A stretch of DNA of 21,387 nucleotides, taken from assembly GCA_031551755.1 (NCBI GenBank), contig JAVBNE010000062.1:1-21387 (forward strand), given 5' to 3'. Positions 14,365 to 21,204 of this stretch are shown here, one piece after another. The DNA comes from JAVBMU01 sp031551755. GTDB taxonomy: Bacteria > Actinomycetota > Actinomycetes > Actinomycetales > Cellulomonadaceae. How positions within the stretch are numbered: the first letter of the stretch is position 1; every line of letters begins with the position of its first letter. The translations under genes were made by a program, and so were the position numbers. Below the pieces are notes generated by a model. The model worked only from the letters and a program-made list of their open reading frames with translations. It was not told the DNA's origin and ran no database searches.

Positions 14365-14931
14365 ATGGCGGAAGCGATGTATCCGAATCCCTCAAAGCAA
14401 ATTGGTGAAGAATCAATTCTGATTCGGGGCGCAAAGACACTTTTGCAAAGTCACAGACTGCTGTTATCGCGCAAGGTGGTTGTCCGCGCGGAAATCGATA
14501 GCGTTGCCGTGCGGGAATCAAGGAAACTCGATGGGAAAATTGAAGAGATGGCGCTGGGCGGGCGACAGTTGACGGGGTTGCCCCGGTCTGGCAGGCACGG
14601 CAGCGCAACGGAGCACATCGCACTTCAGTACCGCGACAAGTTCGAGCGGGATGTACGCGATGAGATCACGGCGCTTGTTGTCGAACTGCAAAGCATCGAA
14701 TTGAACCTGACCATATACGACGCAATGCTCTTGTCGTTGACCAAGGCGGAGGCTCTATTCGTGAGACTACATTATGATGAAGGGGTTTCGTACACGAAGT
14801 TGATTCAAGGCGTTGGCAATCAGGAAGCACTGAAGATCTACTCGGTCAGCACGTTGAAGCGGATGAACCAGATGATTCTGTCGAAGATCGACCAAGCGCT
14901 AGGAAGTGTCTCGGTGAAAAGCGCAAATTGA
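14365..14931 (+). CDS. Phage late-gene regulator with sigma-region-4-like HTH, 188 aa
   Basis: Probably activates phage late transcription. The ATG at 14365 follows CGGAGTG; a longer frame upstream overlaps the promoter and is unlikely to be used. The N-terminal two thirds are charged and helical. The C-terminal part (from about LTIYDAMLLSLTKAEALFVRLHYDEG) resembles region 4 of sigma factors and the DUF1492/ArpU/RinA-like phage regulators. It keeps the pattern of a Y...L..L.k.e...v.l.Y.eg.sy stretch followed by a recognition helix (YSVSTLKRMNQMIL). Here the gene lies after the holin, at the end of the late region, with its own promoter and terminator. Family level only; exact name uncertain. 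Confidence 0.65.
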   Translation: MAEAMYPNPSKQIGEESILIRGAKTLLQSHRLLLSRKVVVRAEIDSVAVRESRKLDGKIEEMALGGRQLTGLPRSGRHGSATEHIALQYRDKFERDVRDEITALVVELQSIELNLTIYDAMLLSLTKAEALFVRLHYDEGVSYTKLIQGVGNQEALKIYSVSTLKRMNQMILSKIDQALGSVSVKSAN

Positions 14932-15300
14932 GTGGTTCTTTGGTGAGCTGAGCCTATTATGCTTGCAGTGTATCCCCGCACAGTCAATGTGCGGGGCTTT
15001 TTCGTTTTGGCGCGCAGTGTTCATCGACAATGGCATGGTGAGTTTCGACCGAGTACTGGACGCTTGTCGGGAGGTATACTGGAAATCCAGCAAGAGGTAT
15101 GCGGGCACGCCAATCGCGTGCGACAGTTCGAATAGCTTGTCCAAGGTCATGCCCACATTGCCACGCTCAATCTGGCTCACATAGCTGGCTTCTGCGTCTA
15201 TTCGGTCGCCAACCATCTTTTGCGACAACCTTTTCTGATTCCTGAAGTATGCGACCCTAAGCCCCAGTTTGACGTAGTGCACCTTGTATTCTGGCTTCAT
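14899..15300 (-). CDS. XRE-family transcriptional repressor, 133 aa
   Basis: A DNA-binding regulator, probably controlling itself and the divergent gene. The ATG at 15300 is chosen because the helix-turn-helix domain starts just after it (LGLRVAYFRNQKRLSQKMVG, then ASYVSQIERGNVGMTLDKLFELS, then IGVPAYLLLDF), matching HTH_XRE over about residues 12-72. The ribosome binding site is weak (GGTGGA just before ATG), and a TTG at 15324 is an alternative. The last 58 residues (from YTSRQ) do not resemble the family, are rich in Cys/His/Ser, and are encoded across the opposing terminator and the end of the convergent gene. They may be read-through after loss of an earlier stop. The HTH call is secure; the C-terminal end is doubtful. 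Confidence 0.8.
   Translation of the reverse strand: MKPEYKVHYVKLGLRVAYFRNQKRLSQKMVGDRIDAEASYVSQIERGNVGMTLDKLFELSHAIGVPAYLLLDFQYTSRQASSTRSKLTMPLSMNTARQNEKAPHIDCAGIHCKHNRLSSPKNHSICAFHRDTS
14974..15003 (+). terminator. Rho-independent terminator after the phage regulator
   Basis: CCCCGCACA (14974-14982) and TGTGCGGGG (14988-14996) form a 9-bp perfect stem with loop GTCAA, followed by CTTTTTCGTTTT. It ends the + strand transcript but lies inside the C-terminal part of the - strand XRE reading frame. Confidence 0.85.
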
Positions 15301-15354
15301 TCCACCATCACCATCCCTTAACAAGTGTAAGAGATATCGTAATATGATGACAGA

Positions 15355-15384
15355 TATATAGAACTAATAAAATATAGTTGACAA
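15355..15384 (-). promoter_or_regulatory. Probable promoter of the XRE gene
   Basis: On the - strand, TTGTCA (15384-15379) and TATATA (15360-15355) are separated by 18 bases. The -35 box shares almost all its bases with that of the divergent + strand promoter. Confidence 0.45.
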
Positions 15385-15387
15385 CTA
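15375..15387. promoter_or_regulatory. 13-bp dyad, probable XRE operator
   Basis: TAGTTG-A-CAACTA is a perfect 6+1+6 inverted repeat lying on the -35 boxes of both divergent promoters. Outer bases at 72-73 and 89-90 also pair after one mismatch. This is the expected layout for a repressor that shuts off both genes; binding is inferred. Confidence 0.5.
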
Positions 15388-15406
15388 AATATTTCTTGTT
15401 CATAAT
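15378..15406 (+). promoter_or_regulatory. Sigma-A type promoter for the small divergent gene
   Basis: A perfect TTGACA (15378-15383) is followed after exactly 17 bases by CATAAT (15401-15406). It lies about 90 bases before the gene at 15496. Confidence 0.65.
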
Positions 15407-15495
15407 ATGTAATGTGAAGTTGGGTGGTAAACAGTGATGTCATTTTCTATGTCTCAGGGATTGCGGGCGCTTCTGCTTTGATGAGGTGAAAGGCA

Positions 15496-15792
15496 ATGAA
15501 CAGGCCTCCTAAAGATAAACCCAATTGCATCGCTATGTTGAACGCGATAGCTGCTATCCTTGGCATATCGCCTGATGTGATCCCTGGCGCAATCGAGGCC
15601 AAGGCGATGACTGCGATGAGTCGGTTCTCTGGCAATGCCGCTGATGACGAAGTGACGCTGTTCTCCATATTGCATGGGCATAGCCCGACTGCCGAGGAAG
15701 TGATCAATTTTGTGGCCCAAAGTATTTTGGACGGCGATTTGATTTGGAGGGGCGAGGCATGGATTGGGCGTGACCCCACAGGCGAGGCGTAG
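15496..15792 (+). CDS. Unknown small protein under divergent XRE control, 98 aa
   Basis: No family recognised. The ATG at 15496 follows GAGGTGAAAGG. The protein is soluble and acidic with no signal peptide or membrane segment; its first third is hydrophobic and helical (CIAMLNAIAAILGIS). A middle segment (SPTAEEVINFVAQSILDGDLIW) looks like two amphipathic helices. It is transcribed from a strong promoter overlapping a probable XRE operator, so it is likely induced when the repressor is released. Its product could be an anti-repressor, an early phage protein or part of a defence or toxin pair; the sequence does not decide among them. Confidence 0.6.
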   Translation: MNRPPKDKPNCIAMLNAIAAILGISPDVIPGAIEAKAMTAMSRFSGNAADDEVTLFSILHGHSPTAEEVINFVAQSILDGDLIWRGEAWIGRDPTGEA

Positions 15793-15843
15793 CTGGGTGA
15801 TTTGTTGCCGCACCGTGTACGAGTCAGCAATTGGATTTGGGTA

Positions 15844-15872
15844 TTGGAATTATGGGAAAAATAAGGTATAAT
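15844..15872 (+). promoter_or_regulatory. Promoter upstream of the ECF sigma gene
   Basis: TTGGAA (15844-15849) and a perfect TATAAT (15867-15872) are separated by 17 bases, with the sigma factor start 41 bases downstream. Confidence 0.65.
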
Positions 15873-15913
15873 GAAGCAGTGTAAAGTTTACATAAGTTCT
15901 GAAGGATGTACGT

Positions 15914-16453
15914 ATGCTGCTATTTTACCTCAGTCTTGTGACTACGGAAACCGAACGCGACTTTATCGTCAAGGTGTATGGTGACTTGAACAGGAGACTA
16001 CTTGGTTACGCCTACAAGCTCTCGCATGACAAGCATTGGGCGCAAGACGCCACGCAACAAGTGTTTTTGGTACTGATTTCGGATTTACCAAAGTATAACG
16101 GGATGCCAGATGATAAGCTCGCAAAATACTGCTTTACTATAGTAAGGAACAGTTTTTTCCGCTGGCGCAAGCAGAATGCGCGCTTGGGGGATCTTGAACT
16201 ACTGGGATCGGATTCAAGTAGCGAAGGTAGTGAGATAGATGACCCGCTCATGCGGCAAATTGAACGGGAGGAACTATTGCGAGCGCTGGCGATGCTCTCA
16301 GAAGTCCATCGAATGGTGATTATCCAGAAGTTTTTCCTAGAGAGAACACATAGAGAAATCGCCGAAGATATGGACATTAGCGTGAGCCGGTCTCAGAACC
16401 TGCTGGCTGAGGCGATGCGTAACATCCGGGAAATACTCGGAGTGGAGAAATAG
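15914..16453 (+). CDS. ECF-type RNA polymerase sigma factor, 179 aa
   Basis: Directs RNA polymerase to a set of target promoters. The ATG at 15914 follows GAAGGAT. Region 2 spans about residues 16-87 (VYGDLNRRLLGYAYKLSHD, then WAQDATQQVFLVLI, ending IVRNSFFRWRKQN). Region 4 spans about 120-175 (LLRALAMLSEVHRMVIIQKFF, then THREIAEDMDISVSRSQNLLAEAMRNI), with a clear helix-turn-helix. The linker (91-115) is acidic and Ser-rich. Region 3 is absent, as in ECF factors. The next gene, one base away, encodes a membrane protein of anti-sigma type, the usual partner. The target regulon is unknown; the small secreted protein at 17316 is a candidate. Confidence 0.9.
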   Translation: MLLFYLSLVTTETERDFIVKVYGDLNRRLLGYAYKLSHDKHWAQDATQQVFLVLISDLPKYNGMPDDKLAKYCFTIVRNSFFRWRKQNARLGDLELLGSDSSSEGSEIDDPLMRQIEREELLRALAMLSEVHRMVIIQKFFLERTHREIAEDMDISVSRSQNLLAEAMRNIREILGVEK

Positions 16454-16454
16454 T

Positions 16455-17180
16455 ATGGCGAGAAATGATTCGATAGCGGTGGAGCGTCAACCAACCCCGT
16501 TTGAGAGGTTGGTTGGCGAGTGCGCCGCCGAATTATTCATGGATGAGGTCGAGGCGGCGCTCAAAGATGTGGATTGTGCCGAACTTGAGGGCGTCAGTCT
16601 GGACGATTGGTTCTGGAACACCATCGCGGAGAATACTGCAAAACCTGAGCAAGAGCGCCCGCAAAGATCGCTGGCGAAACGCATACTACTGTATGCGGCC
16701 TCATTTATTGCGTTCCTGATTGTGACCGGAGTCATTGTGCTGGCGACCGTAGAACCTGCACGGGCGGTATTCCTGCGTCTCTTGGTTACCCGGTTCCCGC
16801 AATACAGCGAATACATCATTCAACTGTACCCAGATGATGAGATCAAGGAATTCGAGTACGTTGAACCCACTTACATTCCTGTGGGATTCAGGCTTGACAG
16901 TGAGGCGCGATACCCAGATTCGCTAAGCCTGTATTGGCTGGATAATACTGGAGAGCTTTTCATCGCCTATTCGCAAAAAGGGGCTGGTTCTCCAATATCA
17001 TTGGATACAGAGGACGCAGTTATAAGCACCATCCAGATCCAAGACGTTGTGGCTGAGATGATTCAGAAGAGTAACGTGACCACGATTCAACTCATTCATG
17101 CAGATTCGTGCTATATAGCGACCACGAACTTTTCCGCAGAGGAATGCTTGAAAATTGTGGAGAGCCTCCCCCTCAAATAG
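16455..17180 (+). CDS. Membrane anti-sigma-factor-like protein with DUF4367-like domain, 241 aa
   Basis: Probably holds the adjacent sigma factor inactive at the membrane. The ATG lies one base after the sigma stop, with GGAGTGGAG just upstream, so the two are coupled. Residues 1-72 are cytoplasmic and acidic. One membrane segment spans about 77-97 (ILLYAASFIAFLIVTGVIVLA). The outer part contains PTYIPVGFRLDSEARYPDS, then LSLYWLDNTGELFIAYSQKG, and ends with a short Cys-containing beta stretch. This matches the DUF4367 sensor domain found on Bacillota anti-sigma proteins. It lacks a recognisable zinc-binding anti-sigma domain, so the sigma-binding mode is uncertain. A terminator follows. Confidence 0.78.
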   Translation: MARNDSIAVERQPTPFERLVGECAAELFMDEVEAALKDVDCAELEGVSLDDWFWNTIAENTAKPEQERPQRSLAKRILLYAASFIAFLIVTGVIVLATVEPARAVFLRLLVTRFPQYSEYIIQLYPDDEIKEFEYVEPTYIPVGFRLDSEARYPDSLSLYWLDNTGELFIAYSQKGAGSPISLDTEDAVISTIQIQDVVAEMIQKSNVTTIQLIHADSCYIATTNFSAEECLKIVESLPLK

Positions 17181-17200
17181 CCTATTCTCCAGCGCAAAAT

Positions 17201-17225
17201 TCGAGGCCAATCGGCTTCGTTTTTT
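17201..17225 (+). terminator. Rho-independent terminator after the anti-sigma gene
   Basis: CGAGGCC (17201-17207) pairs with GGCTTCG (17212-17218), with one G-T wobble and loop AATC, followed by seven T. Confidence 0.75.
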
Positions 17226-17315
17226 TGTTAACCATTTATTTACATAAAGACTGATGATAAGTGCCATTCTCAACACTTAACTATATAGAGGCTGCAATGA
17301 ATAGGAGTGAAAGAG

Positions 17316-17711
17316 ATGAAGTCTTGTCGAATCCTCGCGTTTCTTCTGATGTTTATGTTGGTGGGTGTTCCGTTGATCCCGGTGGCGGATGCCGCAGAGA
17401 TTATGCTGTTCTATACCTACACAACGAGTGTGAGTGCTGGACTTACTATCGACGCTGGCGGCAGTGCTACGGCTACCGGCAATGTCGTAGCCAGCAAAAC
17501 GAGCTATTCTATCAGCGGCACTATTGCCATCCAGCAATACAAGAGCGGTGCGTGGTCCAGCTATAAGAGTTGGCCGACAGGCACCTCGACCGGGAAATTG
17601 AACGTTTCAAAAACAGCCACTTTGCCTGCAGGCTATAAGTACCGTACCAAGCTCACGGTGAATGTAAACGGCGAATCAATAACGACGTATAGCTCGGAGA
17701 AGTCGTGCTGA
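17316..17711 (+). CDS. Small secreted beta-rich protein, 131 aa
   Basis: Function unknown. The ATG at 17316 follows GGAG (17304-17307) by eight bases; a GTG at 17307 sits inside that site. Residues 1-26 form a clear Sec signal peptide (MKSCRILAFLLMFMLVGVPLI, cut after ADA). The mature part is rich in Thr, Ser, Tyr and Gly with strand-like repeats (TTSVSAGLTIDAGGSATATGNV, YSISGTIAIQQY, PAGYKYRTKLTVNVNGES). It resembles small Clostridial secreted proteins such as DUF6147, though I am not sure of the family. It ends in a single Cys. Its stop lies 14 bases before the start of an IS5 transposase, so the last residues may have been altered by the insertion. Together with the sigma pair it may form one regulatory unit. 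Confidence 0.72.
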   Translation: MKSCRILAFLLMFMLVGVPLIPVADAAEIMLFYTYTTSVSAGLTIDAGGSATATGNVVASKTSYSISGTIAIQQYKSGAWSSYKSWPTGTSTGKLNVSKTATLPAGYKYRTKLTVNVNGESITTYSSEKSC

Positions 17712-18740
17712 AAGGATCACGCTCAATGTCCATAACCTGTCGGACATCGAGTACGAGAACGGGAAGCGCAGGACGAAGCGAGACGATTTCTGGAAGCGAT
17801 GGACGCAGTGATTCCGTGGGATGAGATGGTCGAGCTGATCGCGCCGCACTAGCCGAGCAGAAAACGGGTACGTCCGCCGCGTGGGATCGAAATGATGCTG
17901 CGGATGTATCTGCTGCAGATTTGGTTTAACCTGTCGGACGAGGGCGTGGAGGACGCGATTTACGACAGCTACGCGTTCAAACAGTTCATGGGCGTGGACT
18001 TCATGGAGGCGGAGCAGGTGCCGGACGCGACGACGCTGTGCAACTTCCGCAAGCTGATGCACGAGAGCGGGATCGCGAAGCGGTTCTTCGAGAGCATGAA
18101 GCAGTTTCTGGATCAGTGCGGCAAGCTGATGCACGGCGGCACGATCGTGGATGCGACGCTGATCGACGCGCCCAGTTCCACGAAGAACGCGGAAGGCAAG
18201 CGCGATCCAGAGATGCACCAGATGAAGAAGGGCAACCAGTGGTACTTCGGGGCGCGGCTGCATATCGGAGTGGACGCGGGCACGGGCTACATATACTTAG
18301 TGGAGGTGACGGCGGCCAACGCCAGTGAGCGGGACATGGCGCCGAAATTGATCAGAGACGACGATCGCGTCGTCTACGGTGACGCCGGATACACCGGGAT
18401 GCAGGGCCGCCCCGAGATCAAGAATGACAGTCACCTGTCCCAGATCGTGTTCCGCACCAACACCAAGAACCGATACCACCACAAATCCCTCGCGCCCGGC
18501 TTCGATTGTGACCGCTACATCGAGTACCAGAAATCCCGCGTGCGCTGCAAGATCGAGTACGCATTCCTGGTCGTCAAGCGCTTGTTCGGCTACAAGAAGG
18601 TCCGGTACCGAGGCCTCGCCAAGAACAGTACCCACGCGCTCATGCTCTGCTTCTGTACCAACGCCTTCCTCCTGGCTCGGTCCGGCGAGGTCATGGCTTG
18701 TTGACATTGGATAGCTGGGCGGTTCGAAGCCCATTCCTCA
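17712..18740 (+). mobile_element. IS5-family insertion sequence, boundaries not resolved
   Basis: The element carries the broken transposase above. Homology begins almost at the stop of the secreted protein gene. I could not find a matching pair of terminal inverted repeats, so both ends are approximate. The left end may have eroded the 3' end of the secreted protein gene. Confidence 0.55.
17725..18704 (+). pseudogene. IS5-family transposase, inactivated by two frameshifts and a stop
   Basis: A DDE transposase gene that can no longer make a full protein. From 17892 the frame is open for 270 residues and shows the IS5 family pattern (LLQIWFNLSDEGVEDAIYDSYAF, QVPDATTLCNFR). The acidic residues sit in TIVDATLID, VYGDAGYTG and KIEYAFLVVKRLFG. 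The missing N-terminus is found upstream in pieces. ATG 17725 begins the typical MSHNLSDIEYE only if one base is restored near 17730. A second one-base loss near 17787-17791 separates YEN..RRTKRDDF from LEAMDAVIPWDEMVELIAPH. TAG at 17850-17852 follows in the frame of the main body. Reinitiation at 17892 would lack the N-terminal DNA-binding part. Confidence 0.85.
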
Positions 18741-19089
18741 GCCACCTACCCCGACTTCCGGCTTGCGCTGCTCCGGCTCGCCCTTTATTCAGTGATTACC
18801 AAGGACGCTCTTGTGCTCCTCACCGCCCAAGAGCACTTCATCTCCGGGTTCAGGCTTAGGGCCAGGATAGCAGCGGAGGTGTAGTGTGACGGAGATTGAA
18901 CTTAGATATGGTATAATGCTCTCAAGGCTACCTTCAACGCCATTAACATAATTACCACAAATAGTTCGACAGGTGTTAGTGAATAGAATTATTTGTTGTA
19001 CTATTATGACACAATCACCGGATCAATTATGTAGCATGATGGTTCATCAATGAGTAAATCAGTATAATGCAGGGCCAGGAGCTATTACC
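18705..19089. other. Intergenic region before the ABC transporter, no gene found
   Basis: I looked for small peptide genes, for example a RiPP precursor, on the + strand and found only frames of 11-15 codons with no ribosome binding site. The first 100 bases may belong to the IS5 right end. A 7-bp inverted repeat (GCTCTTG 18807-18813, CAAGAGC 18828-18834) has no T-run. Two TATAAT boxes lie at 18912-18917 and 19063-19068. Confidence 0.5.
18909..18917 (+). promoter_or_regulatory. Extended -10 promoter candidate
   Basis: TGGTATAAT fits an extended -10 (TGnTATAAT). No good -35 is seen at 17 bases. It lies about 170 bases before the ABC permease. A second TATAAT at 19063-19068 is closer but also lacks a -35. 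Confidence 0.35.
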
Positions 19090-20313
19090 ATGATTATGAT
19101 CGATTACATATGGCGTTCCATCATACGCAACGCCGGACGTAGTATAGTTTTCATTGCTACTGCTCTTTCGTTAATATGTTTACTTTGTACGTATTTGAGC
19201 AATATATGGAGCAATGAACAGTTGCTAAAAACGCTGAGCGATAGAATTCCTGTCACCGCATCCTTCACGAATGCCGATGGGTCGCGTGAAACTGGGCTGT
19301 CCATTTCACCTAAACTAGTCGAGGGTCTCATGGAATCAGGTGTGACACAACCAATTGTGACCGCCGAGAGTTATGGAAATATTGACAGGGAAAAGATGGG
19401 ACAGGACGGCGGATTCATCAGCGTTTATATGATCGGTAGTAACTCCATAGAGGCGTTCGCTTTTGATCAAGAGCAAATGCAGATAGCCGAATCATTGGAC
19501 TTCTTATCGGGCTACGATGCCAAATGCATTCTCAACTATGCGTTTGCGAGGGAGCGCGGGCTCGAGGTCCAGGTGGGCGAGGTGCTGGAACTCAACCTAT
19601 TCAAGGCAAAATATGATGAATACGGGGACTCATTTGAATTCTCGGAAGTTGCGCCTGCACAGTTAACCATCGTAGGCCTTTATGAAGGCGAGCAATTTGG
19701 CACGAGTGAGGGTGATGCGCCGGACATCATTTGCCCCGTGAGTTGGCTGCGGCGGCAATACGAGGCCGCACAGGTATTCTTTGAATACAGTTCAGCAATG
19801 TGCACACTGGCGGACCCCTTACTGCTAAATGTATTTAAGTCAAGGGCTACGGATCTGAAGCTCAAGCAAGTAGATGGGTTGGCGAGGTTTAGCCGCGCGG
19901 GCACAGCCCTTTTAGTCAGGGACAAAGTGTTCATCGAATCCGCATCTCAAATCATGCGTAACATTCAAATGCTGCGCTTGTTTCTGGTGCCAGTCACATT
20001 GTTTCTGTCTGTGCTTGTGACACTCACGTCCGTCTTTCTTACGCGCAACCGGAGGCTAGAAATCTCCATTGCAAAGTGCTTGGGTGTGAAGAGAGGCGCT
20101 ATAGCATCAGCGCTTGTGCTAGAGAACTGTACTTTAGCGTTTCTTGGCGGGCTGTTAGCCACATTAATCATGCTACCCGGTACAGGGATTAACCCGTCCA
20201 CCTACTTCTTAATACTGTTGTTGTTTGTATTAATTGAGGCACTAGGTTCTCTTACATCGGCGCTGATTCTAGGCCACACGAATGGCATGAAATTGCTTTC
20301 AAGCGTGGATTAA
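19090..20313 (+). CDS. ABC transporter permease, MacB/FtsX type, 407 aa
   Basis: The membrane half of an ABC exporter or mechanotransmission complex. The ATG at 19090 follows AGGAG (19077-19081) by eight bases; an in-frame ATG at 19096 is an alternative. Membrane segments lie at about 18-37, 295-317, 343-363 and 371-394. The large extracellular domain of about 250 residues between the first and second segments is the MacB-type layout. RNRRLEISIAKCLGVKRGAIASALVLE (319-345) is the characteristic FtsX-domain loop and coupling region. The ATPase gene follows 22 bases later. Because a radical SAM maturase-like gene overlaps the ATPase, the likely cargo is a modified peptide or a peptide-immunity function; this is inferred. 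Confidence 0.87.
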   Translation: MIMIDYIWRSIIRNAGRSIVFIATALSLICLLCTYLSNIWSNEQLLKTLSDRIPVTASFTNADGSRETGLSISPKLVEGLMESGVTQPIVTAESYGNIDREKMGQDGGFISVYMIGSNSIEAFAFDQEQMQIAESLDFLSGYDAKCILNYAFARERGLEVQVGEVLELNLFKAKYDEYGDSFEFSEVAPAQLTIVGLYEGEQFGTSEGDAPDIICPVSWLRRQYEAAQVFFEYSSAMCTLADPLLLNVFKSRATDLKLKQVDGLARFSRAGTALLVRDKVFIESASQIMRNIQMLRLFLVPVTLFLSVLVTLTSVFLTRNRRLEISIAKCLGVKRGAIASALVLENCTLAFLGGLLATLIMLPGTGINPSTYFLILLLFVLIEALGSLTSALILGHTNGMKLLSSVD

Positions 20314-20335
20314 GTAGAGAAGGAGGGAGGGGAGC

Positions 20336-21019
20336 ATGTTGCACCTCATCGACATACAGAATGTCAGCTACATTTATAGAGGTAAATACCAGATGGTGGA
20401 AGCGCTAAAAAATGTGAACTGCACATTTGATGTTGGGAAGCTGTACGTGCTCAAAGGGCCATCAGGCAGCGGCAAAACGACTTTGCTCTCGTTGCTCGCC
20501 GGATTGGACTTGCCCACTACAGGCAACATTTATCTAAACGGAATGCCCTACGCTAAAATGGACAAGGATAAGCTGAGACGAGAGTGTGTTGCCATCGTCT
20601 TCCAGACTTTTAACCTCTTTCCGCTGCTGACAGCTGAGGAAAACGTCATGTTTCCACTGGAGCTTACAAAAAAGGCCAGACAGGGACTCTCAAAGCGAGC
20701 CGCCGAGTTGCTGAAAAGCGTAGGGGTACGGGATGATCAGTTTAGGAAATTCCCTAACATGCTCAGTGGAGGCGAGCAACAACGAGTGGCTATTGCACGG
20801 GCGCTTGCCTCGGACGCAAAGATCATCCTTGCAGATGAGCCTACGGGCAACTTGGATTCAGATAACGGCCAGATAGTGCTCGACATCTTTAAGGGGCTTG
20901 TTGCAAGGGGTGAACACTGCGTAATTATCGTGACACATGACACGAGTATTGTTGCACAAGCGGATGTTGTATACAATCTGAAGGACGGTCAATTGGTTGA
21001 GGGAGGAGATGCGATATGA
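20336..21019 (+). CDS. ABC transporter ATPase, LolD/MacB family, 227 aa
   Basis: Powers the adjacent permease. All motifs are intact: Walker A GPSGSGKT (41-48), Q-loop Q90, signature LSGGEQQ (143-149), Walker B IILADEPTG (163-171) and switch histidine H201. Length and sequence fit the LolD/MacB/FtsE-like group that partners with FtsX-type permeases. The ATG at 20336 follows a long purine run (GGAGGGAGGGGAG). The stop overlaps the next start (ATGA at 21016-21019), so the downstream gene is translationally coupled and belongs to the same operon. Confidence 0.95.
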   Translation: MLHLIDIQNVSYIYRGKYQMVEALKNVNCTFDVGKLYVLKGPSGSGKTTLLSLLAGLDLPTTGNIYLNGMPYAKMDKDKLRRECVAIVFQTFNLFPLLTAEENVMFPLELTKKARQGLSKRAAELLKSVGVRDDQFRKFPNMLSGGEQQRVAIARALASDAKIILADEPTGNLDSDNGQIVLDIFKGLVARGEHCVIIVTHDTSIVAQADVVYNLKDGQLVEGGDAI

Positions 21020-21204
21020 AGCCACTCGTGTTACCGGTGAAGACTCCAATGGGACACTATTTTTATGAAACACAAAGGAACGAAATTGTCTCAGTTGGCG
21101 AAGATCTGTATGACTACATAGACGGCATTGTGAATGACAATACTGAAAAGGTGGCTAATGCGAGCATTGAGGCAATAACACAATATGATGCGGCTACAAT
21201 AAAC
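21016..21204 (+). pseudogene. 5' end of a radical SAM (SPASM-type) peptide maturase-like gene, cut by an IS3 element
   Basis: The ATG at 21016 overlaps the ATPase stop and follows GGAGG. About 63 codons are visible. The start (KTPMGHYFYETQRNEIVSVG, then EDLYDYIDGIV) closely resembles the N-terminal domain that precedes the CxxxCxxC core of RiPP maturases such as the Cys-rich-peptide and SCIFF enzymes. Those typically begin with a TP.G.Y.YD..kNeI..v....y.yl pattern. The cysteine core is not reached. At about 21205 the sequence turns into what looks like the left end of an IS3 element. The frame stays open into the element by chance and gives a low-complexity charged tail. The maturase call rests on one N-terminal motif and on the ABC transporter context. 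Confidence 0.55.

Noticed and set aside
15437..15481. 14-codon frame (MSFSMSQGLRALLL) just before the 98-residue gene, a possible leader peptide
   Set aside because: Only a GGGTGG lies upstream, no regulatory codons or alternative hairpins are visible, and a frame this short is expected by chance.
18716..18733. tRNA T-arm-like sequence (TGGGC, GGTTCGAA, GCCCA), a possible att-site scar
   Set aside because: The loop has eight bases instead of seven, and no acceptor, D or anticodon arm can be built around it.
18917..19051. Frames of 11-15 codons upstream of the ABC permease as a RiPP precursor
   Set aside because: No ribosome binding site and no leader/core pattern.
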